Below the pieces are notes generated by a model. It worked only from the letters and a program-made list of their open reading frames with translations. It did no database searches and was not told the origin of the DNA. Shown here piece after piece: positions 33,553 through 42,256 of a DNA stretch of 64,000 bases; within the stretch, counting starts at the first letter, position 1, and every line of letters begins with the position of its first letter. Source of the stretch: a halophilic archaeon (GTDB taxonomy: Archaea; Halobacteriota; Halobacteria; Halobacteriales; Haladaptataceae); NCBI GenBank assembly GCA_003298465.1, contig QNGA01000006.1, positions 248,001-312,000 on the forward strand, in the 5' to 3' direction. The translations under genes were made by a program, and so were the position numbers.

Positions 33553-34443
33553 TCAGTAGTAGGGGTCGTAGTCGGCGAGAAACGATTCGCCGGTCACTTC
33601 GAACGTGTCGAGGACGGGAGAGTCGGGAGTCACGCTGCGGCCCTCGGCGAGCGCCGCCTCGATGGCCAGCGCGAGGCGGCCGGAGTCGAGGATGCGGCCG
33701 GTGTCGTCGCGGTTCCCGCTGGTGACGTCGAGGAACGCGTCCAGGAACCGGTCGTACGTCCGGGAGAGCACCTCGGAACTGCTCTCCATCTCGACGGTCC
33801 GGGTCGTCTCTCCGATGTCGAGGACGCTGAACGTGGCGTCCTCCGGCGATCCGTCGAACCGGAGCGTGGCGTGAACGCCGTTGGTGAAGTGAACGTCGGC
33901 GGTCGTTCCGGGTTCCGAGCTGGAGACGACCTCGGTCCAGTCGGCGTCCGCGAGGAAGCGGACCGTGTCGGCGAGATGCGTCCGGTAGTAGAAGTAGTCG
34001 TTGTAGCCGGCGGCGAACAGCGTTCGTTCGCTCCCACCGCTCGGGAGCGCCGTGAACCCCTCGTGGAACGGGACGGCCGAACAGCCGAACAACGGCGTGT
34101 CACCCGCGGCCGCTTCGAGGGTCGCGATGTCTTCGAAACTTCCCGCCAGCGGCTTGTCGACGAGCGTCGGAACGTCCGCTTCGAGGAACGGTTCCGCGAG
34201 CGCGGCGTGGGTTTTCCAGTCCACGGTCAGCACCATCGCGGCGTCGACCGCTTCGACCATCGCCGCAGGTTCGTCGAACCGGCGGGCACCGTACTCCTCG
34301 CAGAACGACTGCACGTAATCTGAATCCCGGACGGCTCCGCCGTCCCAGACCCCACGAACCGACGCGCCATCGCGTCCCGAGAGGACATCGGCGAAAGCCT
34401 CGGCGTGGCTGGTGTCTAGACCTACGAGTCCCATGGCTGTCAT
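33553..34443 (-). CDS. Short Gfo/Idh/MocA family oxidoreductase (TSHAE loop, DKP)
   Basis: 296 residues, shorter than the usual 330-360. The dinucleotide loop is GLVGLDTSHAEAF, an unusual form also seen in a small subgroup of the family. The catalytic Lys is in LVDKPLAG, with Asp in place of Glu. GYNDYFYYRTHLADTVRFL holds the later conserved residues. It is the first gene of the pair with the BNR/LamG gene, suggesting that oxidation and cleavage act on the same sugar. A weak TATA-like TTTTAAGA lies about 34 bases upstream. Confidence 0.8.
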   Translation of the reverse strand: MTAMGLVGLDTSHAEAFADVLSGRDGASVRGVWDGGAVRDSDYVQSFCEEYGARRFDEPAAMVEAVDAAMVLTVDWKTHAALAEPFLEADVPTLVDKPLAGSFEDIATLEAAAGDTPLFGCSAVPFHEGFTALPSGGSERTLFAAGYNDYFYYRTHLADTVRFLADADWTEVVSSSEPGTTADVHFTNGVHATLRFDGSPEDATFSVLDIGETTRTVEMESSSEVLSRTYDRFLDAFLDVTSGNRDDTGRILDSGRLALAIEAALAEGRSVTPDSPVLDTFEVTGESFLADYDPYY

Positions 34444-34556
34444 GCGTTAACGAGAGTACTTCGGGGCTTCCTCTTAAAACCATTGCGTCGGTTTCGTGGA
34501 ACGGTCCTCGTCGAACCGGGCAAGCCGGGTCCGCAGTGGACAGCGACTGTTCCTCC

Positions 34557-34576
34557 TCCGGACAGGACTGTCCGGA
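34557..34576. repeat. Perfect 8-bp inverted repeat TCCGGACA-N4-TGTCCGGA
   Basis: It lies in the 251-base gap between the end of the enolase-superfamily gene and the start of the short Gfo/Idh gene, about 114 bases before the latter's ATG. The eight-base arms with a four-base loop fit either a terminator for the upstream gene or an operator for the downstream one. Confidence 0.45.
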
Positions 34577-34694
34577 CGGCGATGGTCGTGTCGTCCCGCC
34601 GCGTTCCGTTATCCACGTTCCCGCCGTGATACCCGCGAATCTCTCTTCGATTCGTGCGCCCGTCGGAGAGACCATCCCCGGCATCCCTGCAGAG

Positions 34695-36134
34695 TTACGC
34701 GTCGAACGTCCAGTCCTCGACCGGCGTGAATTGCGAAGGGTCCACGTCGACGTCGTAGCCGAACGGGGCGTCGACCGTCGAGTCGACGCGGACGCGACCG
34801 TCGGTCACGTCGAGCGTCGCGTATCCGGCCTCGTGTTCGCGGTAGAGGTCGCCGTGCGTCCCGAGCAACCGCGACTGCACGTCGTCGGGCAGCATCGAGA
34901 GCCCGGTGAAGTAGTGGTGGCCATTGCGTTCGACGTGGCCGACGTCGAGGGAGGCGACGACCGCGAGGTCCTGAAGGAGCGACACGGGGCCGACCGTGGT
35001 GAGGTCCTCGCCGCTGAGCACGTAATCGTGGTCGGGGTTCTCGCGCCGGCGACGTTCCAGCAGGCAGGCGTTGACGACGCCCCGGAACACGCCCTTGCAG
35101 TTCTTGTGACTCGTTCCGTCGTAGCCGCAGTCGAGGGCGCGCCCGAGGCTGTCGTTCAGCGCGTCGGATTCGTCGACGATGGTTGGCGGTTGGTCGTCCC
35201 ACGACGCGAACGTCCGTCGAGTCTCGGCCGTCATCGCCTCGTCGCGGGCCAGCGGTTGCTCGACGTACAGTGCACGGTCGAGCAACGGCGCTACGTCAGA
35301 ATCGTCGACGAACACCGTCCACGCGTCGCGGAACGCCGCCGCGTCGGCGAACTGCTCGTTCGCGTCGAGCGTGACGGCGTACTCGGTGAGGCCCTTCTCG
35401 GCGAACAGAGATGCAAGGTCCCCGAGACGGTCGGCGTCGGCGGACGGGTCACCGCTCAGCTTCACCTTGAAGTGCGTAAGGCGCTGGGCGTCGAGGTACT
35501 CCGCGAGCGTCTGGGGCAGTCCGTCGTCGAGGCGGTCGTTCGGACCGAGGTCCTCGTCGGTCAGCGGGTCCGTGAACCCGACGGTGTGTCGCAGCGTCAG
35601 CTCGCGGGCCGGCGTCTGCGGGAGGAGATCGGCCGGGTCGGCATCGTCGAGTTCGGGGTAGATGCGTCCGGGATCGACGCCGAACGCACCGGACCGAAGC
35701 GCCGAGGCGAACGAGACGTCGTGGTGACGACAGTAGGCGTCGACGAGGCCGCGCTCGACCATGCTGACGCCGAACCCCCAGAGGAGTGGCGGATGGTCGG
35801 TGTCCGACGCCCACTCGCGCTGGGACTCGTAGAGGCGGTACCAGTAGTCGAAGACCGACGCCGTCTCCGCCTGCTCCTCTGCGAGGGAGCGGGCCGAGCC
35901 GACCACGTCGACCATGTCGGCGAGGCCGGCCGCGAACGTCAGGTCGGGGTCCTTGACGAACCACAGCGGCGAGAGGCCCTCTGCGGCGAGGCCGGTCGCC
36001 CGCTCACCGTCGAACTCGGCCTCGACGACGAGAAACAGATGTGGGAGCGACGTTATTTCCGTGTCGCCGAAGTGGAACGGCATCCGGAACTCCATGTCGA
36101 GTACGTACCCGGCGGTGTCTCTGACCGAGAGCAT
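34695..36134 (-). CDS. Enolase superfamily (mandelate racemase/dehydratase-like) protein
   Basis: 479 residues, longer than the usual 380-420. Catalytic features are visible in order: FKVKLSG (K-x-K), TLDANEQF (metal Asp), YVEQPLAR (metal Glu), TIVDESDALND (third metal ligand), and SHKNCKG with a late Lys. An N-terminal part of about 200 residues carries the capping domain and an insert (WYRLYESQREWASD). ATG 36134 starts at MLSVRDTAGY; the upstream 32 codons overlap the divergent promoter. It probably dehydrates an acid sugar to a 2-keto-3-deoxy acid, feeding the FAH-type hydrolase at 49342-50079; the substrate is unknown. Confidence 0.8.
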   Translation of the reverse strand: MLSVRDTAGYVLDMEFRMPFHFGDTEITSLPHLFLVVEAEFDGERATGLAAEGLSPLWFVKDPDLTFAAGLADMVDVVGSARSLAEEQAETASVFDYWYRLYESQREWASDTDHPPLLWGFGVSMVERGLVDAYCRHHDVSFASALRSGAFGVDPGRIYPELDDADPADLLPQTPARELTLRHTVGFTDPLTDEDLGPNDRLDDGLPQTLAEYLDAQRLTHFKVKLSGDPSADADRLGDLASLFAEKGLTEYAVTLDANEQFADAAAFRDAWTVFVDDSDVAPLLDRALYVEQPLARDEAMTAETRRTFASWDDQPPTIVDESDALNDSLGRALDCGYDGTSHKNCKGVFRGVVNACLLERRRRENPDHDYVLSGEDLTTVGPVSLLQDLAVVASLDVGHVERNGHHYFTGLSMLPDDVQSRLLGTHGDLYREHEAGYATLDVTDGRVRVDSTVDAPFGYDVDVDPSQFTPVEDWTFDA

Positions 36135-36222
36135 GAGGCCCCGTTCGTAGGCCCGCCGCAAAAACCCCCCGGGAGAACGACACGGGGATTCAAATACCTC
36201 CACAAAATACGAACAACAACAG

Positions 36223-37305
36223 ATGAGCAATTATCGTGTAGCCTTTATCGGGACCGGTCCGGACCCCGGGGACCAGAACTGGGGCACGAGCGCGGCGATG
36301 GCCTACCGCCACGCCGCGGCCTACGACGACCTCGACGACTGTTCGCTCGTCGGCTGTGCGGACCTCGTACGCGAGAACGCATCGGCGTTCGCCGACCGAT
36401 TCGACCTTCCCGCGTCCAGCGTCTTCGAGGACTACGTCGAGATGCTGGAGGCCGTCGAACCGGACGTCGTCAGCGTCTGTACGCCGGTTCCGACGCACGC
36501 AGACATCGTTGTGGACTGCGCGGAGAGCGGTATCCCGGCGGCAATCCACTGTGAGAAACCGATGGCCGACACGTGGGGCGACTGTCTCCGGATGACGGAA
36601 ACCTGTGACCGGGCCGACGTCCAGTTGACGTTCAACCACCAGCGGCGGTTCAGCGGCGCGTACCGCAAGGCGTACAGTCTCATCGAAGACGGCTTCATCG
36701 GCGAACCGCGGCGCTTCGAGGTCGGCGGTCAGAATCTCTTCGACTTCGGCAGCCACCTCATCGACATCTGTAACGGAATCAACGCCGAGTGCGAGGCGGA
36801 GTGGGCGCTCTGCCAGGTCGACTACCGGGAGGAGAACGTCCGGTACGGGTCGCACAACGAGAACCAGGCGCTCGCACTCTGGCGGTACGAGAACGGCGTT
36901 CACGCGATTCTCTCCAGCGGCGTCGGTCACGAGAGCGTTCGCTGTTACGTGCGCGTCCGCGGAACCAAAGGCACCGTCGAACTGTGGCCCGCCGAGGGGC
37001 CGGAGCTCCGGGTACGACAGACCGGCGAGGAGGAGTTCGAGGCCTACGACGTCAAGGAACCGTACGAGACGATGCTCCACGGTGCGGTCAGGGAGGTCAT
37101 CGACTGTCTGGAGTCGGGTGAAACGCCAGCCATCGGGGCCGAGAACGTCCTAACTGCCAACGAGATAATCTATGGCTGTTGGGAGTCTGCGCGGCGGCGC
37201 GGCCGCGTCGAGTTCCCGCTCGACATCGCGGACAACCCGCTGGACGCGATGGTGGAAGCCGAGGACCTCACCCCGCGTCCCGCCGAGTCGGACGCCGGCG
37301 ACTAG
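36223..37305 (+). CDS. Gfo/Idh/MocA family oxidoreductase
   Basis: 360 residues. The N-terminus is IGTGPDPGDQNWGTSAAMAY, a Rossmann loop with an insertion. Then come VSVCTPVPTHADIVVD, the catalytic Lys in IHCEKPMADT, FNHQRRFSGAY, and FDFGSHLIDICNG with the conserved His. TATA-like TTCAAATACC lies about 30 bases before ATG 36223. It diverges from the enolase-superfamily gene across 88 bases, so the two are probably co-regulated steps of one route. The 3' end overlaps the CapA-like gene by four bases, tail to tail. Confidence 0.87.
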   Translation: MSNYRVAFIGTGPDPGDQNWGTSAAMAYRHAAAYDDLDDCSLVGCADLVRENASAFADRFDLPASSVFEDYVEMLEAVEPDVVSVCTPVPTHADIVVDCAESGIPAAIHCEKPMADTWGDCLRMTETCDRADVQLTFNHQRRFSGAYRKAYSLIEDGFIGEPRRFEVGGQNLFDFGSHLIDICNGINAECEAEWALCQVDYREENVRYGSHNENQALALWRYENGVHAILSSGVGHESVRCYVRVRGTKGTVELWPAEGPELRVRQTGEEEFEAYDVKEPYETMLHGAVREVIDCLESGETPAIGAENVLTANEIIYGCWESARRRGRVEFPLDIADNPLDAMVEAEDLTPRPAESDAGD

Positions 37306-38537
37306 CGCTCTGTCCAGACGAGCAGCGCGTCAACGCTCTCTTCGACCGACTCGGTTCTGCGGTCGGAGCGGTTGCCGCTCAGCACTTCGAGCGCCGTCGT
37401 CACGACGGCGCCGTGTGACTCGTTCCGGAAGAGGTTCAGCAGCGTTAGCAGTTCCCGCCGTCGTTGTTCTGGGTCCCAGAGCGAACGCTGGGCGTTCGGG
37501 TCGTGCGGATTGGTGCGGGCGAGTGCGAGGTTCTCGCCGACGCCGGTCATCAGCCAGTTCGAGTACCGCTTGTAGAACAGTCGGACGGCGATGGCCTGCC
37601 AGTGGGCCTCGTACCGCTCCTCGTCGGTTACCACGTCGGCCGCCCTGTGGAGGTAGTCGCGGTACTTGTCGGCGGCGTCGCCGTCGAGAAGCCGAACCGA
37701 CCCGTCGAGCACGGTCGGGACGAGGTCGACTGCCGCGACGGCGCCGTCGGCGAACCGAACGTCGAGGGCCAGGCCCCGTGCCGTGTTCTCCTCGTCGGCC
37801 TGCCCGTCGAAGACGAAGTTGCCGAGGCTGTAGAATACCGGCGCGTCCTCGTACAGTTCCCATCCCTGTGCGACGTGTGGGTGGTGGCCGACGACGAGGT
37901 CCGCGCCAGCCTCGACGAACTCGCGAAGGCGCGCCCGGCGACTCGGCGGCGGGAGTGGCACGTACTCGGCACCGCCGTGGGCGAGGACGACGACCGCGTC
38001 CGCGTCGTCGGCCGCACTGCGAACGGCCGTGACCGCGTCGCGATGGCCGCTCCAGGCGGTTCCCGGTCGGTCTGCAGTGGCGACGCCGAACTCGCGTTCG
38101 CAGACGCTCACCACCGCGACGTCCGTGCCGTGGACCTCGAACCGACACGGTTCGATGGCGTTGGCCCGGTCCTCGCCGGCACCAGCCGTCCGGACGCCTG
38201 CCGTCGCACAGGCCTCGCGGGTCGCTCGCATCCCAGTCGCGCCGTAATCCATCACGTGGTTGTTCGCCAGCGCGAGAACGTCGAATCCGGCGTCCGCGAG
38301 ACGCTCGGGGGCGTCGGGGTCGGCGGTCAGGGCAGGGCCGCTCTTGGAAACCGGGTCGGCGTCCGTCTCGACGGGTGCTTCGAGGTTCGCGGCCGCGAGG
38401 TCGGCGTCGGCGATGCGGTCGCGCACCGCCGGGGCGACGAGCGGGGTGTCGTCCCGGTCGAGGACGCAGTCACCCGCGACGAACAGCGACCACTCAGCGC
38501 CAGCGCCTCCGGCGTCGAAGGAAAGGTCGTCAGCCAT
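37302..38537 (-). CDS. CapA family protein (PGA_cap metallophosphoesterase-like)
   Basis: 411 residues. CapA-domain motifs are FVAGDCVLDRDD, AANLEAPVE, LALANNHVMDYG, VVLAHGGAEYVPLPP, and GADLVVGHHPHVAQG followed by YSLGNFVFDGQ. A helical C-terminal part of about 130 residues follows. The family is named for poly-gamma-glutamate capsule synthesis, but many members have other roles. There is no signal or membrane helix. ATG 38537 is chosen because the frame upstream of it lacks family features. Confidence 0.8.
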   Translation of the reverse strand: MADDLSFDAGGAGAEWSLFVAGDCVLDRDDTPLVAPAVRDRIADADLAAANLEAPVETDADPVSKSGPALTADPDAPERLADAGFDVLALANNHVMDYGATGMRATREACATAGVRTAGAGEDRANAIEPCRFEVHGTDVAVVSVCEREFGVATADRPGTAWSGHRDAVTAVRSAADDADAVVVLAHGGAEYVPLPPPSRRARLREFVEAGADLVVGHHPHVAQGWELYEDAPVFYSLGNFVFDGQADEENTARGLALDVRFADGAVAAVDLVPTVLDGSVRLLDGDAADKYRDYLHRAADVVTDEERYEAHWQAIAVRLFYKRYSNWLMTGVGENLALARTNPHDPNAQRSLWDPEQRRRELLTLLNLFRNESHGAVVTTALEVLSGNRSDRRTESVEESVDALLVWTER

Positions 38538-38829
38538 CGAGATCACCGCCGTGTAGTGTCCGGAAGGATTCGATGCATAGCACACCTCCCTCACGGATTC
38601 CTTGCGATAAATAGATTGGCCCCTCGTGGCGGCCGCCGCACGGTTCGGCGGTGCGAGCGGAGCGGTCGGGGCGGCTCACCACCGGCAGGGGTGCTGGAAT
38701 CCACGGGGATCCTTGACCCGATTTCCGCTTCCCGTGATTCGAACGCCCGTCCACGACCAGGCACAGATGGTGAGCTTTGCCGGTCACGGTAGCGGAACGC
38801 TCTAATATGGTGACCTGTATCTACCCTGC

Positions 38830-40050
38830 ATGACCGGCGTCGACATCGAGGACGTACGCGCCGCGGCGGAGCAGTTCGACGACGAAATCGTCGAGCGGAC
38901 GCCCGTGGACCGGAGTCGCTCACTGGGAGAGATGGCCGACGCGGAGGTGTTTCTGAAGATGGAACACCTCCAGCGCACCGGTTCGTTCAAGACCAGGGGT
39001 GCGTCGAACAAGATGGCGAGCCTGCGAGCGGCCGACTCCGTCGTGGAGCGGGTCGTCGCGGCGAGCGCCGGCAACCACGCGCAGGGCGTCGCGCTGGCCG
39101 CGTCTGCCGCGGATCTCGACGCGACCATCGTGATGCCCCAGGACGCACCGCAGGCGAAGATAGACGCGACCCGGGAGTACGGGGCCGAGGTCGTGCTCCA
39201 CGGGCGAGACTTCCGGACCGCGATGGACCACGCGGAGTCGCTCGCCGAGGCAGACCGTACGGAGTTCGTCCACGCGTACGACGACCCGGACATCGTCGCG
39301 GGGCAAGCTACCGTCGGCCTCGAAATCCTCGACGACGTCTCCGATGTGGACACCGTCATCGTTCCCATCGGGGGTGGCGGCCTCATCGGCGGCGTGGGCG
39401 TCGCGCTGAAGGCGCTTCGACCGGACGTCCGTCTCGTCGGCGTCCAGGCCGAGTCGGCGGCGACGGTTCCCCGGAGCCTAGAGAAGGGCGAACCGTACAC
39501 GGAGGGCGAGGTGGACACCATCGCCGACGGTATCGCGACGGGGGGTATCGCGTCGCTGACCCTGGACCTCATCGACTCGCACGTCGACGAGGTGGTGACC
39601 GTCTCGGACGGCACCATCGCGCGCGGTATCATCCTGCTGATGGAGCGTGCGAAGCAGGTCGTCGAGGGGGCGGGGGCCGCGGCCGTCGCACCGCTCGTCA
39701 CCGACGCCATCGACGTCTCCGGGGAAACGGTCGTGCCAGTGCTGAGCGGCGGTAACATCGACGTTTCGATGCTCCAGACCGTCCTCACCCACGAACTCAC
39801 CGAACGAAACCGGCTACTTCAGTTGCGAGTGCTCATCGACGACCAGCCGGGCGTGCTCGAGGAGATATCCGGCGTCGCCAGCGACCACAGCGCGAACATC
39901 CGCACCGTCCACCACTACCGGGCGAACGCGGACCTCGACGTCGGCGAGGCGTACATCACGTTCGAGATGGAGACCAGCGGCACCGAACACGCCGAAACCA
40001 TCAAACGTACCATCCGTGACCGCGGCTACGAAATCACGCAGGTGAACTGA
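38830..40050 (+). CDS. ilvA: Threonine ammonia-lyase (threonine dehydratase) with ACT domain
   Basis: 406 residues. The PLP lysine is in TGSFKTRGASNK, followed by AASAGNHAQGVALAA, the phosphate-binding IPIGGGGLIGGV, VEGAGAAAVAPL and VLSGGNIDV. Residues about 325-406 form an ACT-like regulatory domain (LRVLIDDQPGVLEEISGVASD). It converts threonine to 2-oxobutanoate and ammonia, the first step of isoleucine synthesis or threonine breakdown; a serine or other hydroxy-amino-acid dehydratase is possible. TATA-like CTCTAATATGG is 27 bases upstream. The HEAT-repeat gene follows after one base. Confidence 0.85.
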   Translation: MTGVDIEDVRAAAEQFDDEIVERTPVDRSRSLGEMADAEVFLKMEHLQRTGSFKTRGASNKMASLRAADSVVERVVAASAGNHAQGVALAASAADLDATIVMPQDAPQAKIDATREYGAEVVLHGRDFRTAMDHAESLAEADRTEFVHAYDDPDIVAGQATVGLEILDDVSDVDTVIVPIGGGGLIGGVGVALKALRPDVRLVGVQAESAATVPRSLEKGEPYTEGEVDTIADGIATGGIASLTLDLIDSHVDEVVTVSDGTIARGIILLMERAKQVVEGAGAAAVAPLVTDAIDVSGETVVPVLSGGNIDVSMLQTVLTHELTERNRLLQLRVLIDDQPGVLEEISGVASDHSANIRTVHHYRANADLDVGEAYITFEMETSGTEHAETIKRTIRDRGYEITQVN

Positions 40051-40051
40051 T

Positions 40052-41290
40052 ATGAGAGACGACGACGCGTACGAGCGTGCCCGGGAACTGCGCGAGGCCG
40101 CGGACGCCGACCCCGCGACCGTCGACGTCGAGGCCGTGGTCGACTGCCTGGCGACCGAGGACGAACGCGCGCGCCACGAGGCTGCGAACGCGTTCACGGC
40201 CGTCACCGAGGCGCGCCCGGATTGCGTCTCGGACGCGGCCGACCGCCTGACGACGCTCCTCGAATCCGAGGAGACCGGCGTCCGCCAGGGCGCGGCGCGC
40301 ACCGTCGCCCAACTGGCCGACCGACATCCCGACGCACTGGAGCGGACCGCGCCGGCGCTCCGGACTATCGTCGAGCGGGAGTTCGACTACGCCCGGAACA
40401 CGGCGCTGCTCGCGCTGGCCGACCTCGGGAAGTCCAATCCGGAAGTCGCCGCACCGTTGGCGGAGTCGCTCCGCGAGTACGTCGAGGAGGACTACGGCCT
40501 GCCGACGCGGGAGCGAGCGACGCGAGCGCTGACGGTGGCCGCGGACGCTCGACCGGACGCAGTCGCCGACGCCGTGCCGGCCCTCGTCGACCACCTCGGA
40601 ACGGACGACGCCGAGGACGGCGCGACGGCGCTTCCGGCCGAGTTGCCGTCCGCGGACGAGGCGGACGACCCCGCGCTGGCCGCCTCGTTCCGCGAGCACG
40701 CCGCCCGAACCCTCGGGGTCGTCGCCGGCGACGACCCCGTGGCGGTCGCGCCGCACGCGGAGACGCTCGCGGCGCTCCTCGACGACGAGGCGGACGGCGT
40801 CCGTCGGGCCGCGCTGGACGCCCTCGCCGCGCTCGCGGAGCGGCGGCCGGAGGCGGTGCTCGGCCACCGAGACGCGGTGTGCGAGACGCTGACGACCGAC
40901 GGGAACGAGGGGAATCGAGCGACGGCAGCGTACGCGATGAGCGGCCTGGCCGAGGCCGCTCCCGGGAGCGTCGCCGAAACGCTCGATGCAGCGGTGCCGT
41001 CACTCGTCGAGTTGCTCGACGGCGAGTACCCGCGGACCCGCGGGACGGCGGCCGGCACCCTCTCGTACGTCGGCGAACGCGACCCGTCGACCGTGGCCGA
41101 CGCAGTGCCGTCGCTGGTCGAGTTGCTGGACGACGAGACGGCGTTCGTCAGAGCGAACGCCGCGTACGCGCTCGGAACGACGGGGGTCGAGGAGGCACAC
41201 GAGGCCCTCCGGGCGTGTGCAGAACGTGACTCCGACCCGGAGGTGCGCGCCGCCGCTCGGGATGCGCTCGAACTTGCTCCGGACGGGTAG
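40052..41290 (+). CDS. HEAT-repeat protein
   Basis: 412 residues made almost entirely of about 40-residue helical repeats, for example AVPSLVELLDGEYPRTRGTA and then AVPSLVELLDDETAFVRANA. These form an alpha solenoid for protein binding. The protein is very acidic. It follows the threonine dehydratase with one base between, so the two are co-transcribed. No catalytic motif is seen; the role is unknown. Confidence 0.8.
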   Translation: MRDDDAYERARELREAADADPATVDVEAVVDCLATEDERARHEAANAFTAVTEARPDCVSDAADRLTTLLESEETGVRQGAARTVAQLADRHPDALERTAPALRTIVEREFDYARNTALLALADLGKSNPEVAAPLAESLREYVEEDYGLPTRERATRALTVAADARPDAVADAVPALVDHLGTDDAEDGATALPAELPSADEADDPALAASFREHAARTLGVVAGDDPVAVAPHAETLAALLDDEADGVRRAALDALAALAERRPEAVLGHRDAVCETLTTDGNEGNRATAAYAMSGLAEAAPGSVAETLDAAVPSLVELLDGEYPRTRGTAAGTLSYVGERDPSTVADAVPSLVELLDDETAFVRANAAYALGTTGVEEAHEALRACAERDSDPEVRAAARDALELAPDG

Positions 41291-42160
41291 TCAGGCGTTC
41301 GTCGGTTCGGTCGCCAGGCGCTCCATCGCGGCGAGTTCGTATTCAGCGATGGACCGGTCCGTGAGCGCGTCGTGCGGCGGGAGGTGGCATTCGGCGACGA
41401 CGTAGCCGTCGTAGTCTCGCTCCGCGAGCGCCGCGAACAGCGGGCCGTGGTCGGCCGCGCCCTCCCCGAGGAGGCGGGGCTGGAACAGTTCGGTCCCCGC
41501 TGGCGTCTCCATCTCGAAGGTCCCGAGCGCCTCGTCGGCGACGCGGAGTTCGTCTTTCACGTGGACGTGCCGGAGCCAGTCGCCGAGTTCGGCCACCGAG
41601 TCGCGGCCGAAGTCGGCTCGCGAGATGTACATGTTCCCCGCGTCGTGGATGGCCCCGACGTTGTCCCGGTCGACCCGCTCGAAGAACTCGCAGGCCGTCG
41701 ACGCCGACTCGATTATCGTCACCGAGTGTATCTCGACGAGCAGTTCCTTGTCGTACTCGGCGGCCAGGTCGGCTGCGCGCCGCATCCACTCGACCGCCCT
41801 GTCGTAGTCCGTGTCGGTCGCGCGATGCTCTGGCGGACCCCGCGGCCCGTGGCGAATCAGGTCGCAGTCCACGAGGTCCGCGAGTTCGCAGAACCGCTCC
41901 AGACGGTCGAGTTGCTCCGCACACTCCGTCTCGTCCATGTCGACGTACCCTCCCGTGTACGACGCCACGCAGGAGACGTCGAGACCGAGATCGTCGAGGT
42001 GCGCCCGCAGTTCGCGGGCCTGTTCGTCGTCCGTCTCTACGCCGAAGTGAGGGTCGCGCCCCATCAACTCCACGGCGTCGAAGCCCACCTCGGCGGTCAC
42101 CGAGCAGGCGTCGCGGAGGTCTCGCTCGCCGAACATCTTCGTCAGTACTGACGTCTGCAT
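41291..42160 (-). CDS. Sugar phosphate isomerase/epimerase family TIM barrel
   Basis: 289 residues of the xylose-isomerase-like barrel. Motifs are VGFDAVELMGRDPHFG, LGLDVSCVASYTGGYVD, KELLVEIHS (metal Glu), VGAIHDAGNMYIS, LRHVHVKDELR (metal His), and YDGYVVAECHLPP (last Glu). All metal-ligand positions look intact. It diverges from the heparinase II/III-like gene across a shared 96-base promoter region. ATG 42160 is used; GTG 42175 is upstream. Confidence 0.85.
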   Translation of the reverse strand: MQTSVLTKMFGERDLRDACSVTAEVGFDAVELMGRDPHFGVETDDEQARELRAHLDDLGLDVSCVASYTGGYVDMDETECAEQLDRLERFCELADLVDCDLIRHGPRGPPEHRATDTDYDRAVEWMRRAADLAAEYDKELLVEIHSVTIIESASTACEFFERVDRDNVGAIHDAGNMYISRADFGRDSVAELGDWLRHVHVKDELRVADEALGTFEMETPAGTELFQPRLLGEGAADHGPLFAALAERDYDGYVVAECHLPPHDALTDRSIAEYELAAMERLATEPTNA

Positions 42161-42256
42161 CGACCGCAACTGCACGCGGAACGACCTTGTATCTTACCCG
42201 ACCGGCATCGGGATTTATGGTACCGATGCACGTACCCTCGCGTGACGACCTTCAAC

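Noticed and set aside
34536..36554. Long plus-strand frame over the enolase-superfamily gene
   Set aside because: Antisense shadow; the minus strand shows KxK, metal Asp/Glu and the family fold.
38730..38790. GTTCGAATC-like stretch on the minus strand suggesting a tRNA T-loop
   Set aside because: The flanking five bases do not pair to form a T-stem, and no anticodon or acceptor stem could be found nearby.
41635..41660. Half-matches to the regulon palindrome (tACATGTTC) inside genes, also near 54434
   Set aside because: One arm is incomplete and both lie inside coding sequence far from any start codon.
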